Positions 1-15,456 of a DNA stretch of 64,000 nucleotides are shown here, one piece after another; the first letter of the stretch is position 1, and each line of letters starts with the position of its first letter. This DNA is from Aspidapion aeneum (lineage: Eukaryota > Arthropoda > Insecta > Coleoptera > Brentidae): NCBI GenBank assembly GCA_963576565.1, contig OY755039.1:128200640-128264639 (forward strand). Direction: 5' to 3'. The notes under the pieces were generated by a model. That model made no database searches, was not told the origin of the DNA, and saw only the letters and a program-made list of their open reading frames with translations. A program made the translations under genes and the position numbers.

Positions 1-1145
1 TAGACCGAAAAATTTATTTAACACGAAGATGTAGACTAGTTTCTTTCTTCGTCATAAACCTGTGATTTTCTATCTTCAGAATGTGGCCACTACCTGTAAG
101 TGTGGAATTCACAGTGTCTTATGTTTTCTAATTAGGGAGACAAAAGCGTTGTCGTTGAATAAATTTTATATTTCACAATACAATTTTCAATATAAAAATG
201 GTAGATCTACCTATTCTTTATTATTATGACGAAACATGATTTAGATTTGGTATACAGGAGTCACTATACGTTTTTGAAACCTGTGTTGAAGTGATGAAGG
301 GATATTATTTTAAAACAGGTTTTATGGTAGACATTTGGACAATTTTTCTGACTTGGTTATAAAATAGGATAATTAGATAATATTTGAGATAGTAACTAAA
401 AGTTAGAATTTTTAGAAATTTTATGTTTAATGGTATAGAAATAGGAAAAACCTAGGAGATGCAACCAGAAGAGTACACGACTCTTGAGTCACGCCAAATC
501 AAAGAAAACTGTTTTTTATTTTCATAAGTGATATTGGAAAATATTAACATCAAGAAAAAATAAGAGATTGGAAAAACAGACAAGAACAGCAGCAAAAAGC
601 AGAATAAAGAAGTATTTTCTTTTATTATAAAATTTTATGATCAACTTTTTACTCTTTTTACTTTATAGGGTTGATAAGCCATTTAAGCTAATCTTTATGT
701 AATTTAATAGTTTTTACATTATGAAATTTATATATTTTCTTTGTCTTGAAATTTTATATATAAAACCACTGTCTTTGGCTTTAGCAGTGCACCTATAGAC
801 TAACGAAAAAGTCTCATTTGAATTAGAAAGTTTTTAATAAAAAACATCTTAATGGAAGGGTATATTTAAAATCAAGTAAATAAAATCTTTGTATAAAAAA
901 ATTTCTAGTGTACAGCAAATAACTGTTTTTTTTTAAATTCTGTAAAATGTTACCCGTCAAACTAATTGCCATAAAACTAAGTGCATAAGCACAAATTTTA
1001 TAAAAAATAGCTAATTAGCTGTGGAGATTATTTTTGTAATATTTTAAAAAAACAAAATATCATTTTATTTTTTTGTTAAAATCCAGACATGCCTTTTGGT
1101 TTTGTTCTTTTGTGATCGATATGCGTGTTATAGTAAATCAACACC
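1..1145. other. AT-rich intergenic stretch, no gene seen
   Basis: Very AT-rich sequence with many homopolymer runs. I see no reading frame with recognisable protein similarity, no RNA gene and no clear repeat. It runs up to the poly(T) tract that marks the 3' end of the minus-strand LINE. Confidence 0.6.
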
Positions 1146-1156
1146 TTGGTTAAAGT

Positions 1157-4100
1157 ATTTTTTTTTTTACGGGTATGCGCACCCGCAAGGAGATCCCTAT
1201 CACGCTCGAGAAGCGGCAAGTGCCCGGAAATGTTGGTGTGTGTTGGTTTTGAATCGGTTCAGGTTGTAACCTGCAGGGAAAACTGTCGCAGGGAGTTTAT
1301 TCCACAGCGATGCTGTTCTCCAGAGATATGAATTCTGATATAATGAGGTTCTTGGTGCCTCTATTTTGACAATAAATTGATGGTTACCGTCTGTTTGACG
1401 TGTTCGCCTAGTAGGTGCTACTCCCGGGGGGATCATACGTGCCCAACTCTTCAGAGCATTTTCCGTGATAATACCTGTAGAAGAGAGATAGGTCGCCCAC
1501 AGTTCTTCGATGTTCGAGACTATCCAAGCTACGGGTAAGTGCGGGGTCATTGATCAGCTTGATAGCTCGTTTTTGCACGGTGTTCAAAAGCATTAAGGTA
1601 TGTTTGGGTGCCGCACTCCATATATGTGAGCAGTACTCCATAGTTGGTCGAATCTGGGCTTTGTAGAGTGTCAGCAGTTGGCTTGGTGTATACAGATGTC
1701 TTGTACGAAATAGCACCCCAAGCTTTTGGGACGCCCTTTTAGCTATATCTGCCACGTGACTGTGCCAAGACATGTTGGTCTCTGCAGTGACTCCTAAGAT
1801 GTTCAACTGGCTCTGCAATGCGACAGCACTTCCAGATAGCATGATGTTTGGCTCACCGGTGCTGGTCTTTTTTGAAAACAGGGCTGCTTGGGTTTTCTGC
1901 GCGTTGAACTATACAAGGTTTTTGTTGCCCCAGTCCTCTATTATCTCCAAGTCGTTATTTATCTGTGATATTTCAGTTAGTCTAAGGTAATGGAATTCAC
2001 GTGCGGAGAGACATGTGGGTGGTATGACTGAGGAGACTACATTGCCATCATCTGCAAAGCAATAAAGTGGATTTACTGTTTTATCTATGAGGTCATTTAT
2101 GTAAATCAGAAAAAGTGTTGGCGAAAGGATTGCTCCCTGTGGCACACCAGCAATTATTTGGTAAGAGATGGAGTTGCGGCCATCCATTGCAACATAAATG
2201 GATCTATCTTTAAGGTAACTTTCAAACCAAGTGCAAAGTCTCGGCGACAATCCCGTTGTTTTGAGCTTGTTGAGCAGATTTTCATGCCAGACTTTATCGA
2301 ATGCTTTAGATATATCTAAGGCAATTGTGCTTGTTGCACCTCGCAACTCAATCGCTTTTTACCATAAGTGAGTGGCGTATGTAAGTAAATCGCCAGTTGA
2401 CCTATATTTTCGGAATCCGTATTGCTTGTCGTTGATAATTTTGTACTTTTCCAAGTACTTGGTTAGGTGATTGTTCACAACTCTTTCCATTACTATAGTT
2501 TAACGGATCTGTCTTTTTTCCTTTCTTTGGAATGGGTTGTACTACGGCAGACTTCCATGATGATGGATATACTCCTTGCCTATAAGATAAATTGAATAAT
2601 TTTCCGAAAGTTGGGGTGAGTTCGCTAGCACAATTTTTGAGTACTATCGCGGGAATGCCATCTGGACCCATTGCTTTGTTTGTATCCAACTTTTTAAGGG
2701 ATTTTCGTATTTCTCTGTGAGAAAAGGGTATCTCTGGCATACTGTGGGAAACCCTTTCAATGAACGGTGGAGTTTTTCCATTTGGCACTGTTAGGTTTGA
2801 GTTGGAGGAAAAGATTTTGGCCAGCATATTGGCTTTTTCCTCTGATGTTGTGGCTAAGTGAGTATTTTTATCTGTAAGTGGTGGTATGGATGACTTGGTG
2901 AAGTTTGATCCAACGGCTTTTGCAAGAGACCAAAAGGACCTAGAACTACTTGGACAATTCAGCAACCTGTTTTTTATTCTTTGATTGTATGTTTCTTTGG
3001 CGGCGTCAATAGTAATTTTGCAACTATTTCTGGCTTCTATAAATTCTGTGTGGTTTTGAGCGGTTTGTTGTCGTTTCCAAAGGTTATTGGCTCTCTGTTT
3101 TTTCTGTACAGCCGTTTGACACTGGCTGTTGAACCAAGGTTTTGCATTAGCTCTGCGTTTTATTGTATGTGGGATATATGCATCCATTCCAGATAAGATT
3201 ACTTTTGTTATTTCATTACAGCAAATAGTGGGATCAGCTGTTTTAAAGCAAACCTCTTGCCATGGAAAATCCAGGTAAAACTGTTTAAGGTCATTCCATT
3301 TTGTCGATTTATAGTGCCACATTTTACGAGGAAGTGATTGTTGGCTTGGCGGTATGAACATTTCGCACTTAGTTCTTATAAGTTTATGATCGGATGAACC
3401 AAGTGGGGGATCTACTTGAATTGTGTACAAGTCAGGATTTGTAGTTAGGAAAAGCGCTGCAAATTCACCCCTTTCTAATATACGGGTAGGTTCATCGACA
3501 AGCTGCGTTAGACCACAACTTATGGCAAAAGCTTCTGCTTCCCTGCCTTCATTATCTGTTTTGTTGTGGTGTTTTAGCCAGGGTATATTGTGGACGTTGA
3601 AATCGCCTAAAAAAACAATTTTCGCATGTGGATAGTTAGACTGTATACTATCACAGTTTTCGGATAATGTCGCAAAAAAGTTTTGATACTCGGTGTTACT
3701 TGGCGGTCGGTAGAGGCAGCAAATGAACTTGGTCGATGACTTTGAGGTGAATTTCAGCCATATGATATCAAGGTTCGCTGGTTCTAGCTTCTCTTCTCGA
3801 TGACATGAAAGGTCATTTTTAATGTACACACAGATCCCAAAATTATGTCGAAATCGGTGGTGTAGGTCATAGCCGGGATAAAGATAGTTCACAGTAGGTG
3901 TTGCAGAACTGATTTTAGTTTCAGTGAGAACAAGGATGTCAGGTCTTTGTTTTTCAAGATGTTGGTGAACTGAATTCATGTTGGTACTTAATCCTCTTAT
4001 ATTGCTAAAATCAATTCTGAGTTGAGTTTTTGGTCTTCTTTTAATATCTTTGCATGAAGGACCCCCAGGATCACCCGACGCCCGGAGATCCGAGTGGTCG

Positions 4101-4290
4101 GGTATTTTACCTCCGGAATATTTTGATCCTGGAGGCGCCATCATGCTATCTGTTACTCATTATTGGAACCGGACTGCCAGCGCAGTAGCCGAACGTGGTA
4201 ATAACACTTAGCGCTACTCAGTTCTGGCATGGTGGTATCTCACCGGTCGACGCCCAATGAGTAAATAGCGTCTACCACCTGTATTAACGT
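1157..4290 (-). mobile_element. Non-LTR retrotransposon (CR1/Jockey group), LINE copy 1
   Basis: LINE inserted on the minus strand. Its 3' end is the T-run at about 1157-1168 (poly(A) on the element strand), followed inward by a short 3' UTR and the RT open reading frame. The same 3' end and the same coding sequence recur at 56276-57567 (copy 2). The far side, about 4145-4290, is a GC-richer 5' leader with no ORF1, so the copy is probably 5'-truncated or ORF1 was never included; the exact 5' boundary is approximate. No convincing target-site duplication was found. Against copy 2 it carries a nonsense codon where copy 2 has Gln, extra frameshifts and a small deletion in the RT domain. Confidence 0.85.
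1200..4144 (-). pseudogene. Broken endonuclease-reverse transcriptase of LINE copy 1
   Basis: The encoded enzyme would nick target DNA and copy LINE RNA into it (target-primed reverse transcription). From the Met at 4144 the first 580-codon frame shows the apurinic-type endonuclease motifs in order: DFSNIRG, LTETK, GDFNVHN and SDHKLI. The N-terminal RT part follows (KAMGPDGIPA, then SSWKSAVVQPIPKKGK). After DPLNY the frame breaks near 2492-2506, where roughly a dozen residues expected before VMERVV are absent. The RT continues in other frames with CFADDGNV (catalytic FADD, about 2046-2070) and a thumb/C-terminal region ending near 1200. In-frame stops sit near 2358 (TAA, Gln in copy 2) and near 1909 (TAG, Gln in copy 2), and an extra C near 1442 shifts the last segment. 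Clearly non-functional. CR1/Jockey placement is by overall resemblance only. Confidence 0.88.
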
Positions 4291-6760
4291 AAAATCGATT
4301 ATATATAGTATATTTTAGAGTCCATTATTTCAAAAAGCTTTGTTTTTTTTTAAATAGGGATCATTTGCTCTTAATCAGTGCTTAAACTCTGACTTTTCTA
4401 AGATCCCATAAACCGAATGAAAACTACGTCATCAACGGTTAAATTCCATTTTGAAGTCATTCTTGAATCCAATTGGATATTATCATGGCAATCTTAACAT
4501 TGCTAAGATACATTTTTCTATTTTGTTTTCTCATTATATTATAACTTGATAAAATCAATATTATCTAAATTAATAACATTTGATTCTTTAAAACTGTTTT
4601 TGAATTTTTGTATTGTTTATCAATAAAACAATATTTAATTTTTTATGTTTTTTTTCTCCTATATGGAAAATATTTGACTATACGAACTTTAAGTACAGTC
4701 TCTACCATTTAAGCCAAGTAAATTCCATTTTGAGGATAAATTTTGATATTTTTTTTTCAAAATCTACACTATTTTAAACAATCAAAAAATATTCTCCACT
4801 CTTTTACTCTATGACTACAATTGTTTTTGTAGAACTTTTCTACGACTATATAACTATGACAAATCACAAAAATGTGTTGTCTTTTTTTTAAAATGTTTTG
4901 TTTTTTTTTGGTAGTTTGTTCCTTTCTGTCTGCTGTCCTAGTTAATCGATAAAATAAAAATATTCTCTATAACGTCATTATTAAAATGATATGTTAGTGC
5001 ACAGGCATAGCACTAATCAAGAACACCTAAATTATTATTTTTGTATTATTTTTATTTCTATTATCATCTTTAAGTAATTTTGTTGTTACTAAGGCCTATA
5101 CATGATTGCTCCATTAATGATAAACAAAAAGTAATTTATGTATACTTTTTGTGTAAATAATAAAATCCTTTAAATCACCAGTTGATCGTTTATGGAAAAA
5201 CTTATCGTAAAAGTTAGTCTTTCTAAGATCAGTGTTTATTTTTCGTATATTAGCAAGCATTATTTCATTTATTATTGTTTTTATTATTATTTTTTTAAAA
5301 TATTTGCTCATTTTAAGTCTTGCGTTATCTAAAGAACCTTATCGTTTAAGATACCTTTTGTTTTTTTTTTGTCAACTTATTAAATTGGAAAAAAAGTATG
5401 TTATACCTAAAATATTTCAAAGTATTTTTTTATTATTATTTTTTTCATATTTTCGAAGTAAGCCCTTGCCTGCTTGGACTCTAAATAGTTCTTATTTAGT
5501 AGTTTTGGAAAAATAAGAAATGAGTTTGTCACCCAAGAGAGTTTTTTCTTTTCATAACACCAAAAAGAGTCGATTGAAGCAACCATCAACTGTCATTTTT
5601 GTTTAAGACATAATTTTATTTAAAATTTTATTATCAACTAAGATTATTTTATTTTGTTTGTTTTGATTCATGCACTTTAAAATCGTCTATCGCCACCTGT
5701 GTATGTGTGTATGAAATTCGATAAAAACCTAAATTGGTCAAATTTTAAAACATTTGCTTACATTAAGTCAAGTATTTTGAAGCAAAGATGTCTAATTTTC
5801 AAACAATGACATCAATAATAACCTACTTTGTTTTGCTGCTGTTCTTAGTTTTTCAAAATTGTGTAAAACCAGCCTACAAATAATTGGAAAATAAAATAAA
5901 ATGCAAATTAATTAGAAAATGAAAAACCCAACTTATCATTTTTAAACATACTAAAGTCACACCGAAAATCAATCTAAAATCGAAAAATGTTATTTTTATT
6001 TACTGCAAGCGAAATTTAGTAGAAAAAGATCTAAGAAGGAAAAGTTTAAATTGGAAACAGGTAATGTTTCAGGAAAAAAAAATTTTAGAAGGAAAATTCG
6101 GAACTGTAAAAATTCTAGGAGGAGCTTTATTCTAAGTAATTTTGGAAATGTATATATTCATCTGACTGGATTTGTTCTATTTATATTTGTTTATTAATTT
6201 TTTTTTATTGATTTGTTCTATATTGAATTATATTTTGATTTCTTCTATATTGAATTATTTTGATTTGTTCTTTATTGAATCAATATTTTTTGATTTGTTC
6301 TAGTAAAAAATATTATATTTGGATTTGTTCTACTTAAAAAAAATCTATGTGGATTTGTTTCATTTGAGATTATTGTATTAATTCTGTTCTATTTGATTTT
6401 CTTTATAAAATTTAAAATTTTTGTATCATTAAAATCTTAACTATGATAAAAACTTGTATTTCAGTTTTTGTATCATTTTGTGTTTGTTTTTGCTAACTTG
6501 TATTTATTTTCAGTTATTCTTTCGATAACGTGAGTTATTTTTATATGATTTGTTTTTGTTTCGATAGAGTATTCCATGTTTGTTTTATAGTTTATTGTGT
6601 GAACCTGGTAGGGTTGTTTTTTTTTATTACACTGAGAACAATAAACCAGCTTAAATTTTTTAATTTTTTGTCAAATATTGTCAACTCTTTATTGTAAATT
6701 AATTTTGTTTGAAAAGATTTGAATTTTTTTTAAAAATTATTGTCAATTAAACGTACCTAT
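4291..6760. other. AT-rich noncoding DNA
   Basis: About 2.5 kb of AT-rich sequence. Short open frames here (for example around 5114-5589) are low-complexity and match no family I recognise. The only structure I see is the degenerate repeat at 6165-6405, listed separately. Confidence 0.55.
6165..6405 (+). repeat. Degenerate short repeat with core GATTTGTTCTA
   Basis: The core GATTTGTTCTA, with variants such as GATTTCTTCTA and GATTTGTTTCA, recurs about seven times at irregular 25-50 bp spacing between AT-rich linkers. Visible directly; function unknown. Confidence 0.5.
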
Positions 6761-6798
6761 TAGCTCACACATATACCATACTATAGTAGTGTGAGCTA
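6761..6798. other. Terminal hairpin, left
   Basis: Perfect 10-bp inverted repeat TAGCTCACAC / GTGTGAGCTA around an 18-nt loop. The same stem and a related loop occur at 11368-11409 on the other side of the microsatellite, which is why I read the pair as element termini. Confidence 0.8.
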
Positions 6799-6899
6799 TA
6801 GTAATCCTAATTTTTTCCAGAAAAAAAAAGTTGCTCCGATTTCAAAAATTTTTATATATCTTTGCGTTTCAGATAATTTTGAAACTTTTTTGTCGCGCC

Positions 6900-10888
<3,989 letters not shown>

Positions 10889-10960
10889 TAACGACCAACG
10901 CGCATAACTCAAAAACCGCTTGCCCGATTCCAATGAAATTTGGTACCTAGGCTGGGTCTT
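10889..10960 (+). repeat. Conserved microsatellite-flanking block
   Basis: The stretch containing CATAACTCAAAAACCG, CCGATTCCAATG and AAATTTGGTACC immediately follows the microsatellite. Diverged versions follow much shorter GTCT tracts at 24347-24414 and, on the other strand, at 62070-62190. It is therefore a family hallmark rather than chance flanking DNA. Confidence 0.65.
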
Positions 10961-11020
10961 GGGTCGAGATGGTCTTATTTAAAAATGAACAAAATCCACC
11001 GAACACAAGCCAAATACAAG

Positions 11021-11363
11021 AGGGGGGGGTAGACTTCAAAAATTAGAGTTTATGTGAAAATATGGCGTGTGTGATATCAAATGAGAGGTAATCGAGTCTG
11101 GAGTTAAACAAAATAGATTTTTGTTAAAAAAAAGGGTGGGGGTAGATTAAAAAAATTAGAGTTTACGTAAAAATATGGCGTGTGTGATATCAAACGAAAG
11201 GTAATTGAGTCCGGAGTTAAACGACATACATTTTAGTTTTTGTTTTCTTTTAAGGGTGGGGGTAGATTTCAAAAATTTGAGTTTGTCAAAACATGGTTTG
11301 TGTGGTATTAAACAAAAGGTAATTTAGTCTGGAGTTGAATAAAATATATTTCAGTTTTTAGTT
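11021..11363 (+). repeat. Three tandem ~115-bp repeats
   Basis: Three units start near 11021, 11132 and 11252. Each begins with a G-rich run followed by TAGA and contains (C)AAAAATTAGAGTTT, ATATGGCGTGTGTG and GGTAAT(C/T)GAGTC or close variants. They are inside the proposed HINE-like element, downstream of the microsatellite. Confidence 0.85.
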
Positions 11364-11367
11364 ATAT

Positions 11368-11409
11368 TAGCTCACACGTACACTATAACTGTAGTACCTA
11401 GTGTGAGCT
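11368..11409. other. Terminal hairpin, right
   Basis: Inverted repeat TAGCTCACAC / GTGTGAGCT around a 23-nt loop that resembles the loop of the left hairpin at 6761-6798. Taken as the right end of the HINE-like element. Confidence 0.75.
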
Positions 11410-12559
11410 TAGGGGCCCATATATTGGCAGAGTATTTTTTTAATTCGGTATAAATATATTTTAAAGTTTTAAAATAATCAATTTTAATATTTCAGTTAGT
11501 GTTTGTAATTTCTTGCTTTTCTCTTTGTTTTAAAATTTGTTTTTTTATGCAAACACATTTTTTTGGGTTAGACAACCTTTTGCAGGTTATTTGCCGTCTA
11601 ACTAGTTTTAGTTCACCTAAAACCTATTTATGAGATGTAATCATAAAATCAAAAAAAATTTCATTTTTTTTTTATTTTAATAATATTTTTTTTAACAAAT
11701 AATTTTGTTTTACATAAGGTTGGTTTATTGTTATTGAAAACATTGTTTTTCTTGTATTAAAATTATTTTGTTTTTAGGTCAGCTATTGCAAAGTGCTGTC
11801 AACCAACCAACAAATTTCTTCCACAAACAGTTTAATCAACCAAGCAGCCATTCCACCATTAAAGTCATTAGATCTGCCAAGCAGCCATCATCACTACAAT
11901 CGACGTCTTCTTACCGTCGCTGTGCAAACCTGCAATTGGACACTTCTTTCCAAATTCAATACAGAGTCTGCTGTTCACCCTTAGTTTCAAAGATGGCCAA
12001 TGTGGAAACTCAGCTCTTGCTGCGTACCTAGTGTTTGTTTAACACTATGGAGGAAACGGTTTGGTTTGGAGACTCCCTTAATTTATTTACGTTAACTTAA
12101 ATCATTTTTTTTTGTCTCCACAAATTTCTGCAAAAGCGTGTATATAATATATACCTTAGTATGGTAGTTTTCGAACAATGTGCGTTAAAATTATATATTT
12201 CTATATATTTTTCGGTTCAGTTCCTCATTTAATTTAAGTTATCGTTGTTATTAAGCTGCACTGATATTCTAATTCTTTCAGTACTGTTTGGAATCTACTG
12301 ATCGTTCACCATGGTTGTTGCTGACTAGCTGATCTAAGATGTTGTACCTGATCCAGTGTTGCTGTTTTGTTCCAGAATGGAACTTCAAGTTTTTTCCAGC
12401 CAGAATGTTTGTTGACCATCAGATATCCAGAGAAGAAAAATGGAAACGAAGAGCGTTATAGTTTTAGTTTAGATTTGTGTTTTCTGCACTACTTAATGCT
12501 TGTTGTTATAAACCATTTTATTTCGACTTGCGTTTAAAAAAAATTGTTTATACTTAATC
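11410..12559. other. Unassigned; exon-like or retroelement 3'-internal segment
   Basis: AT-rich up to about 11778, then noticeably richer in G+C to about 12520. An acceptor-like TTTTGTTTTTAG ends at 11778 and a short open frame follows to 12031, but the Gln/Ser/Asn-rich translation matches nothing I know. Because the segment leads straight into a polypurine tract and LTR-like sequence, it may be the 3' internal end of a decayed LTR retrotransposon. A terminal exon of an unknown transcript is the alternative. Confidence 0.35.
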
Positions 12560-13285
12560 AGGGGGGAGTAATGTAACAAAACGGGATTTGAGCATAAATG
12601 GTATTTTTGCCATTTATAAGTTTTTAAAGATTTTTAATTAAATATTGTTTTTGTCATCAACAAGCATTAATTATATGCAAGACTAGGTTAAGATTAAGTA
12701 AAATTTATGGCAACTCTGCGACTTGTTTTTGGGCATATTTTCAGGTTCGCTGTATTTTAATAAAAGTTGTATTCGGCTAATATGTCGTTTGAGCCACTAA
12801 CATCAAAATAATTCATATTTTGTAACTGGAAACAAATTAGCTAAACTATTTTCAATTAAAAAAAAACACACTGTGTAATTTTACTTTCTAACGGGTTTTT
12901 AAGTCTGGCTTGCATTGCTATTTTGTCTCTTAGTGGAGCGCTTAAAGCGCAGTCTATCTCTTTCTCGCCAAGGCGAAAGGGAGTAGAATTCTAGCCAATC
13001 AACGCCAAGATACTTGTCCCTTCAAGCGTAGGGTCGCTTTAACTGAGACGGGAAACTTTCGAAAGTCGTCAGGGAGTTCACTTTTTAGTTACGCTTCACT
13101 TGTATCGTTACGCTTTCGTTGGAGGGTTTTATTTCAACTTTTGTCAATCATTTTAACATTGTATAAGCTATTATCTTTATTATTCATAATTGTTTTAGTC
13201 TTTTCTTTTGGAGTTTATTAATTTTAAAACTTTTAATTATTACTGTTTCCAGTGTTTTGAAATAATGTTTTTATCTGTTTTATGG
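12560..13285 (+). mobile_element. LTR-like sequence, copy 1, with polypurine tract
   Basis: A polypurine tract AGGGGGGAGTAA (12560-12571) is followed directly by TGTAACAAAACGGG, the TG start expected of an LTR. A related sequence recurs at 37223-37695 plus 39665-39840, sharing many blocks such as TCAACAAGCATTAAT, GCGACTTGTTTTT, TAGCCAATCAACG and ACTTTTGTCAAT. An AATAAA lies inside (about 12760). Homology between the copies ends near 13270, so the 3' end is approximate. No gag-pol is present nearby, which suggests a solo LTR or a remnant. LTR identity is inferred. Confidence 0.5.
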
Positions 13286-13803
13286 TTTTTTTAACATCAA
13301 AATACAAACCATTAGTTGCCCTAAAATCGGCATTTTTCTTCAACAATATATCCCAAACCTAAACAGTAATATTAAGCATATTAAACAGTTGATTGAATAG
13401 TTTCACTCATTCAATCAACGTTTAAGATGTTGATAAATATATATTATTACAACAAATATATAAAAGGTTTATAAAACCTAAAAGTTTAAGAAGTGTAAAT
13501 ATTTGAATACAAAAGTTTAATAGTAGTAAAAAGTCGATATTCAACTAATAAATATAAGAAGTGAAAGTGTGAAGCTACAAGAAGAAAATTGAAAAGGTAT
13601 GTATGATTATCCTACATTAGTTATACATTTGAGAAAAACGTTTATAGCATACTTTTCCTCCAAGAACCGTCAAATTCCCTTTCGAGATCGTGTAAATTTA
13701 ATAACATATAGTAACATTTAATCTTTTTATAATTTATATAAGTTGTAGCCTAAGTTAGTAGCTTACAACATTTAAGCCTTGGCCACTTGAGGTGACAGTA
13801 CCA
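13286..13803. other. AT-rich spacer
   Basis: No gene or known element recognised. A 12-bp inverted repeat (GATTGAATAGTT region against CAATCAACG) lies near 13390-13425. This is the sequence between the LTR-like block and the hammerhead-bearing repeats. Confidence 0.4.
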
Positions 13804-14050
13804 CTGTCACATACTAGGCCCCTGTTACAAGTCCCATAAGGACGAAACAGTTAACTGTCAACACTTATTAGGTGTCCATTAGATCTTGCACCTCCGTGAG
13901 GTTAAGATTTCAAGCTACCTACGGAAAAATATGAGAGAAACAAAAACTCCTTTTTACCCGATTAGCCACGAAACTTGTTTGATTTTTAAATTCACGGGTA
14001 ATAAATTTCACGTTTATTGATATCATTTGGCTTAAAAATTTTGCTGATTG
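13804..14050 (+). repeat. Hammerhead-bearing direct repeat, copy 1
   Basis: About 215-245 bp closely matching 14309-14555. It begins with GTCACAT and includes GTCCCATAAGGACGAAAC, GTCCATTAGATCTTG, ACGGAAAAATATGAG and TTCACGGGTA. At the start lies the 3' half of a hammerhead ribozyme: stem II GTCC/GGAC (13831-13834, 13840-13843), GAAA (13844-13847), stem III CAG-TTAA-CTG, a canonical GTC cleavage triplet ending at 13859, and AACACTT for stem I. The CUGANGA half is lost (GTTACAA instead), so this copy should not self-cleave. Confidence 0.85.
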
Positions 14051-14308
14051 ACGCTCACGTGTCTGATGGCGAGTAAAAACGCAATCAGCGATCTGGCCTG
14101 AAAGGCAGATGAGCTTTCGTAGGTCACAGATGGTTTGTTTCTTTTTATTTGTAATCGATCTTTTTATTGATCGATATGTATTGCAGTTTATTTTCGCCTG
14201 CTCTTGTTGTAGTTTCTCTCGTATCTCACTAGATGGCCCTTCTTGTGAGAGTTTTCTCTCTATTTACATAGGATTAGAGACAAAGCCGTCTAGTTAACTT
14301 CGCAAGAG
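14051..14308 (+). other. Internal segment between hammerhead repeats, with hairpins
   Basis: About 260 bp with no coding potential that I can support. It contains GCTGATTG ... CAATCAGC (about 14043-14091) and ATCGATC ... GATCGAT (about 14154-14175), both able to form stems. If the two flanking repeats are LTR-like ends, this is the element's internal part and lacks any reverse transcriptase. Confidence 0.45.
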
Positions 14309-14555
14309 TGTCACATTGACCAAGCAGTGTTCTGAGGAGTCCCATAAGGACGAAACAGTTAACTGTTAAACTTATAAAATGTCCATTAGATCTTGGAGCC
14401 CCTCGAGGTTGAGCTTTCAAGCTACCCACGGAAAAATATGAGAGAAACAAAAACTCCTTTTTACCCGATTAGCTATGAAACATGTTTGATTTCTAAATTC
14501 ACGGGTACTAAATTTCACGTTTGTTAGTCTTACCTTAAAACAATTTTTTTGTGAT
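14309..14555 (+). repeat. Hammerhead-bearing direct repeat, copy 2
   Basis: Second copy, about 508 bp downstream of copy 1 in the same orientation. It keeps the complete hammerhead core described at 14326-14372. Similarity to copy 1 is strong to about 14526 and weaker to about 14555. Confidence 0.85.
14326..14372 (+). ncRNA. Type I hammerhead ribozyme motif
   Basis: The core reads CTGAGGA (14332-14338, matching CUGANGA), stem II GTCC-CATAA-GGAC (14339-14351), GAAA (14352-14355), and stem III CAG-TTAA-CTG (14356-14365) closed by A14355-T14366. Predicted cleavage is after T14367. Helix I is open: TT (14330-14331) pairs with AA (14368-14369), and AGT (14326-14328) with ACT (14370-14372), leaving G14329 bulged. 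Helices II and III are loop-closed, hence type I. The very short self-complementary helix III is typical of animal satellite, Penelope-like and retrozyme hammerheads. U at the cleavage position (usually C) and the bulge suggest weakened activity; copy 1 keeps the GTC triplet and perfect stem-I strand but has lost the other half of the core. Confidence 0.8.
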
Positions 14556-15057
14556 TTTCTTGAAAACGAATAATTTTCTTTAAAAAAGTGAAAAAAGAAA
14601 AAATGCGCTAAATCATTTGGTCTATATTGCTAAATTAAGAAAAAAAACTAACCTAACATTTTAAAGAATATATTTTTAAAAAACTTTTCTTTTTAAATTT
14701 TATGTTTTTCCACTCTGTAGTTTGTTTACTTTACTTGTTTTAAAATGTTAATGCTTTATAGTATTAAGCTTGATCCCCACTTGTACAAAACACCACGCAC
14801 TTAAAGTTAGTTTTTATTTCTTTAAAGTTATAGAACTTTAAGTAAGGGTTAGGCTAATGGTCAATAATACCCGAACCGCCAAAGGAACTTGGACAAAATT
14901 ATTTTTATACAATTAAGCACTGTACGAGACCGTATATAAAAAATGTTCTATTTCTGGGTAAAAACAACTTTTAAGAGTGCACACTTTTATTATATTTAAA
15001 ATTCCAGCAAAACTTCTATTGATAGAAAAAATATTGTTTTACAAAACTTTAATTTGA
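14556..15057. other. AT-rich noncoding DNA
   Basis: No gene, RNA or repeat recognised. It leads to the 12-bp duplication CAAAGCGGTTTA that starts the 18-kb nest. Confidence 0.5.
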
Positions 15058-15069
15058 CAAAGCGGTTTA
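15058..15069 (+). repeat. Target-site duplication of the SINE (left)
   Basis: CAAAGCGGTTTA here and again at 33375-33386, 18.3 kb away. It flanks the SINE fragments and everything inserted into them. The leading C could belong to the element, giving 11 bp. Confidence 0.75.
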
Positions 15070-15456
15070 GTAGTAGTAGTGGTGGGGAGACCATTTTTTG
15101 GTCTAGCGACTAGGCACACGGCGCGCCCTTTTTGCAAACCCCGATTTGTCCGTACATCATATATCAAACTGATGCACGTGTCCCTTAGGATGCAAGTGCA
15201 AGTGCAAGAGGACTTAATTTTGCCTGACACCTCTTTGTCGAGGGCAGGGATCTTTATACTGCGTAGCAAGTATACACAGTGGACCCACGCTTTTACATCC
15301 CTTCCGAAAGGTGGTCCTGCTACATGTTAGACTTGCATCTATTTAACATGGCTATCGTCCCAGCAGAACTTGGTTATAGACGATAGACTTCTTTCCTTTT
15401 CACCGCAACAGTCGTGGTCGTCGTGAGTTGACTGTAGGGGATTTATGCCGGCGCCG
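15070..15456 (-). mobile_element. tRNA-derived SINE, 3' part (minus strand)
   Basis: GC-richer segment that continues, after removal of Transib and the P element, into 20846-20861 and 33087-33374. On the minus strand this is the 3' part, ending in a (CTA)n tail seen on the plus strand as TAGTAGTAGTAG. The outer 12-bp duplication and the pol III boxes at the other end define a SINE of about 0.69 kb. No other copy was noticed in the window. Confidence 0.65.

Noticed and set aside
13831..13866. Active hammerhead in copy 1
   Set aside because: The CUGANGA strand is replaced by GTTACAA, so the catalytic core is incomplete despite a good GUC site and stem I strand.
15039..15330. Overlapping open frames on both strands
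   Set aside because: They lie in the GC-rich SINE, where stops are rarer, and cross its target duplication.
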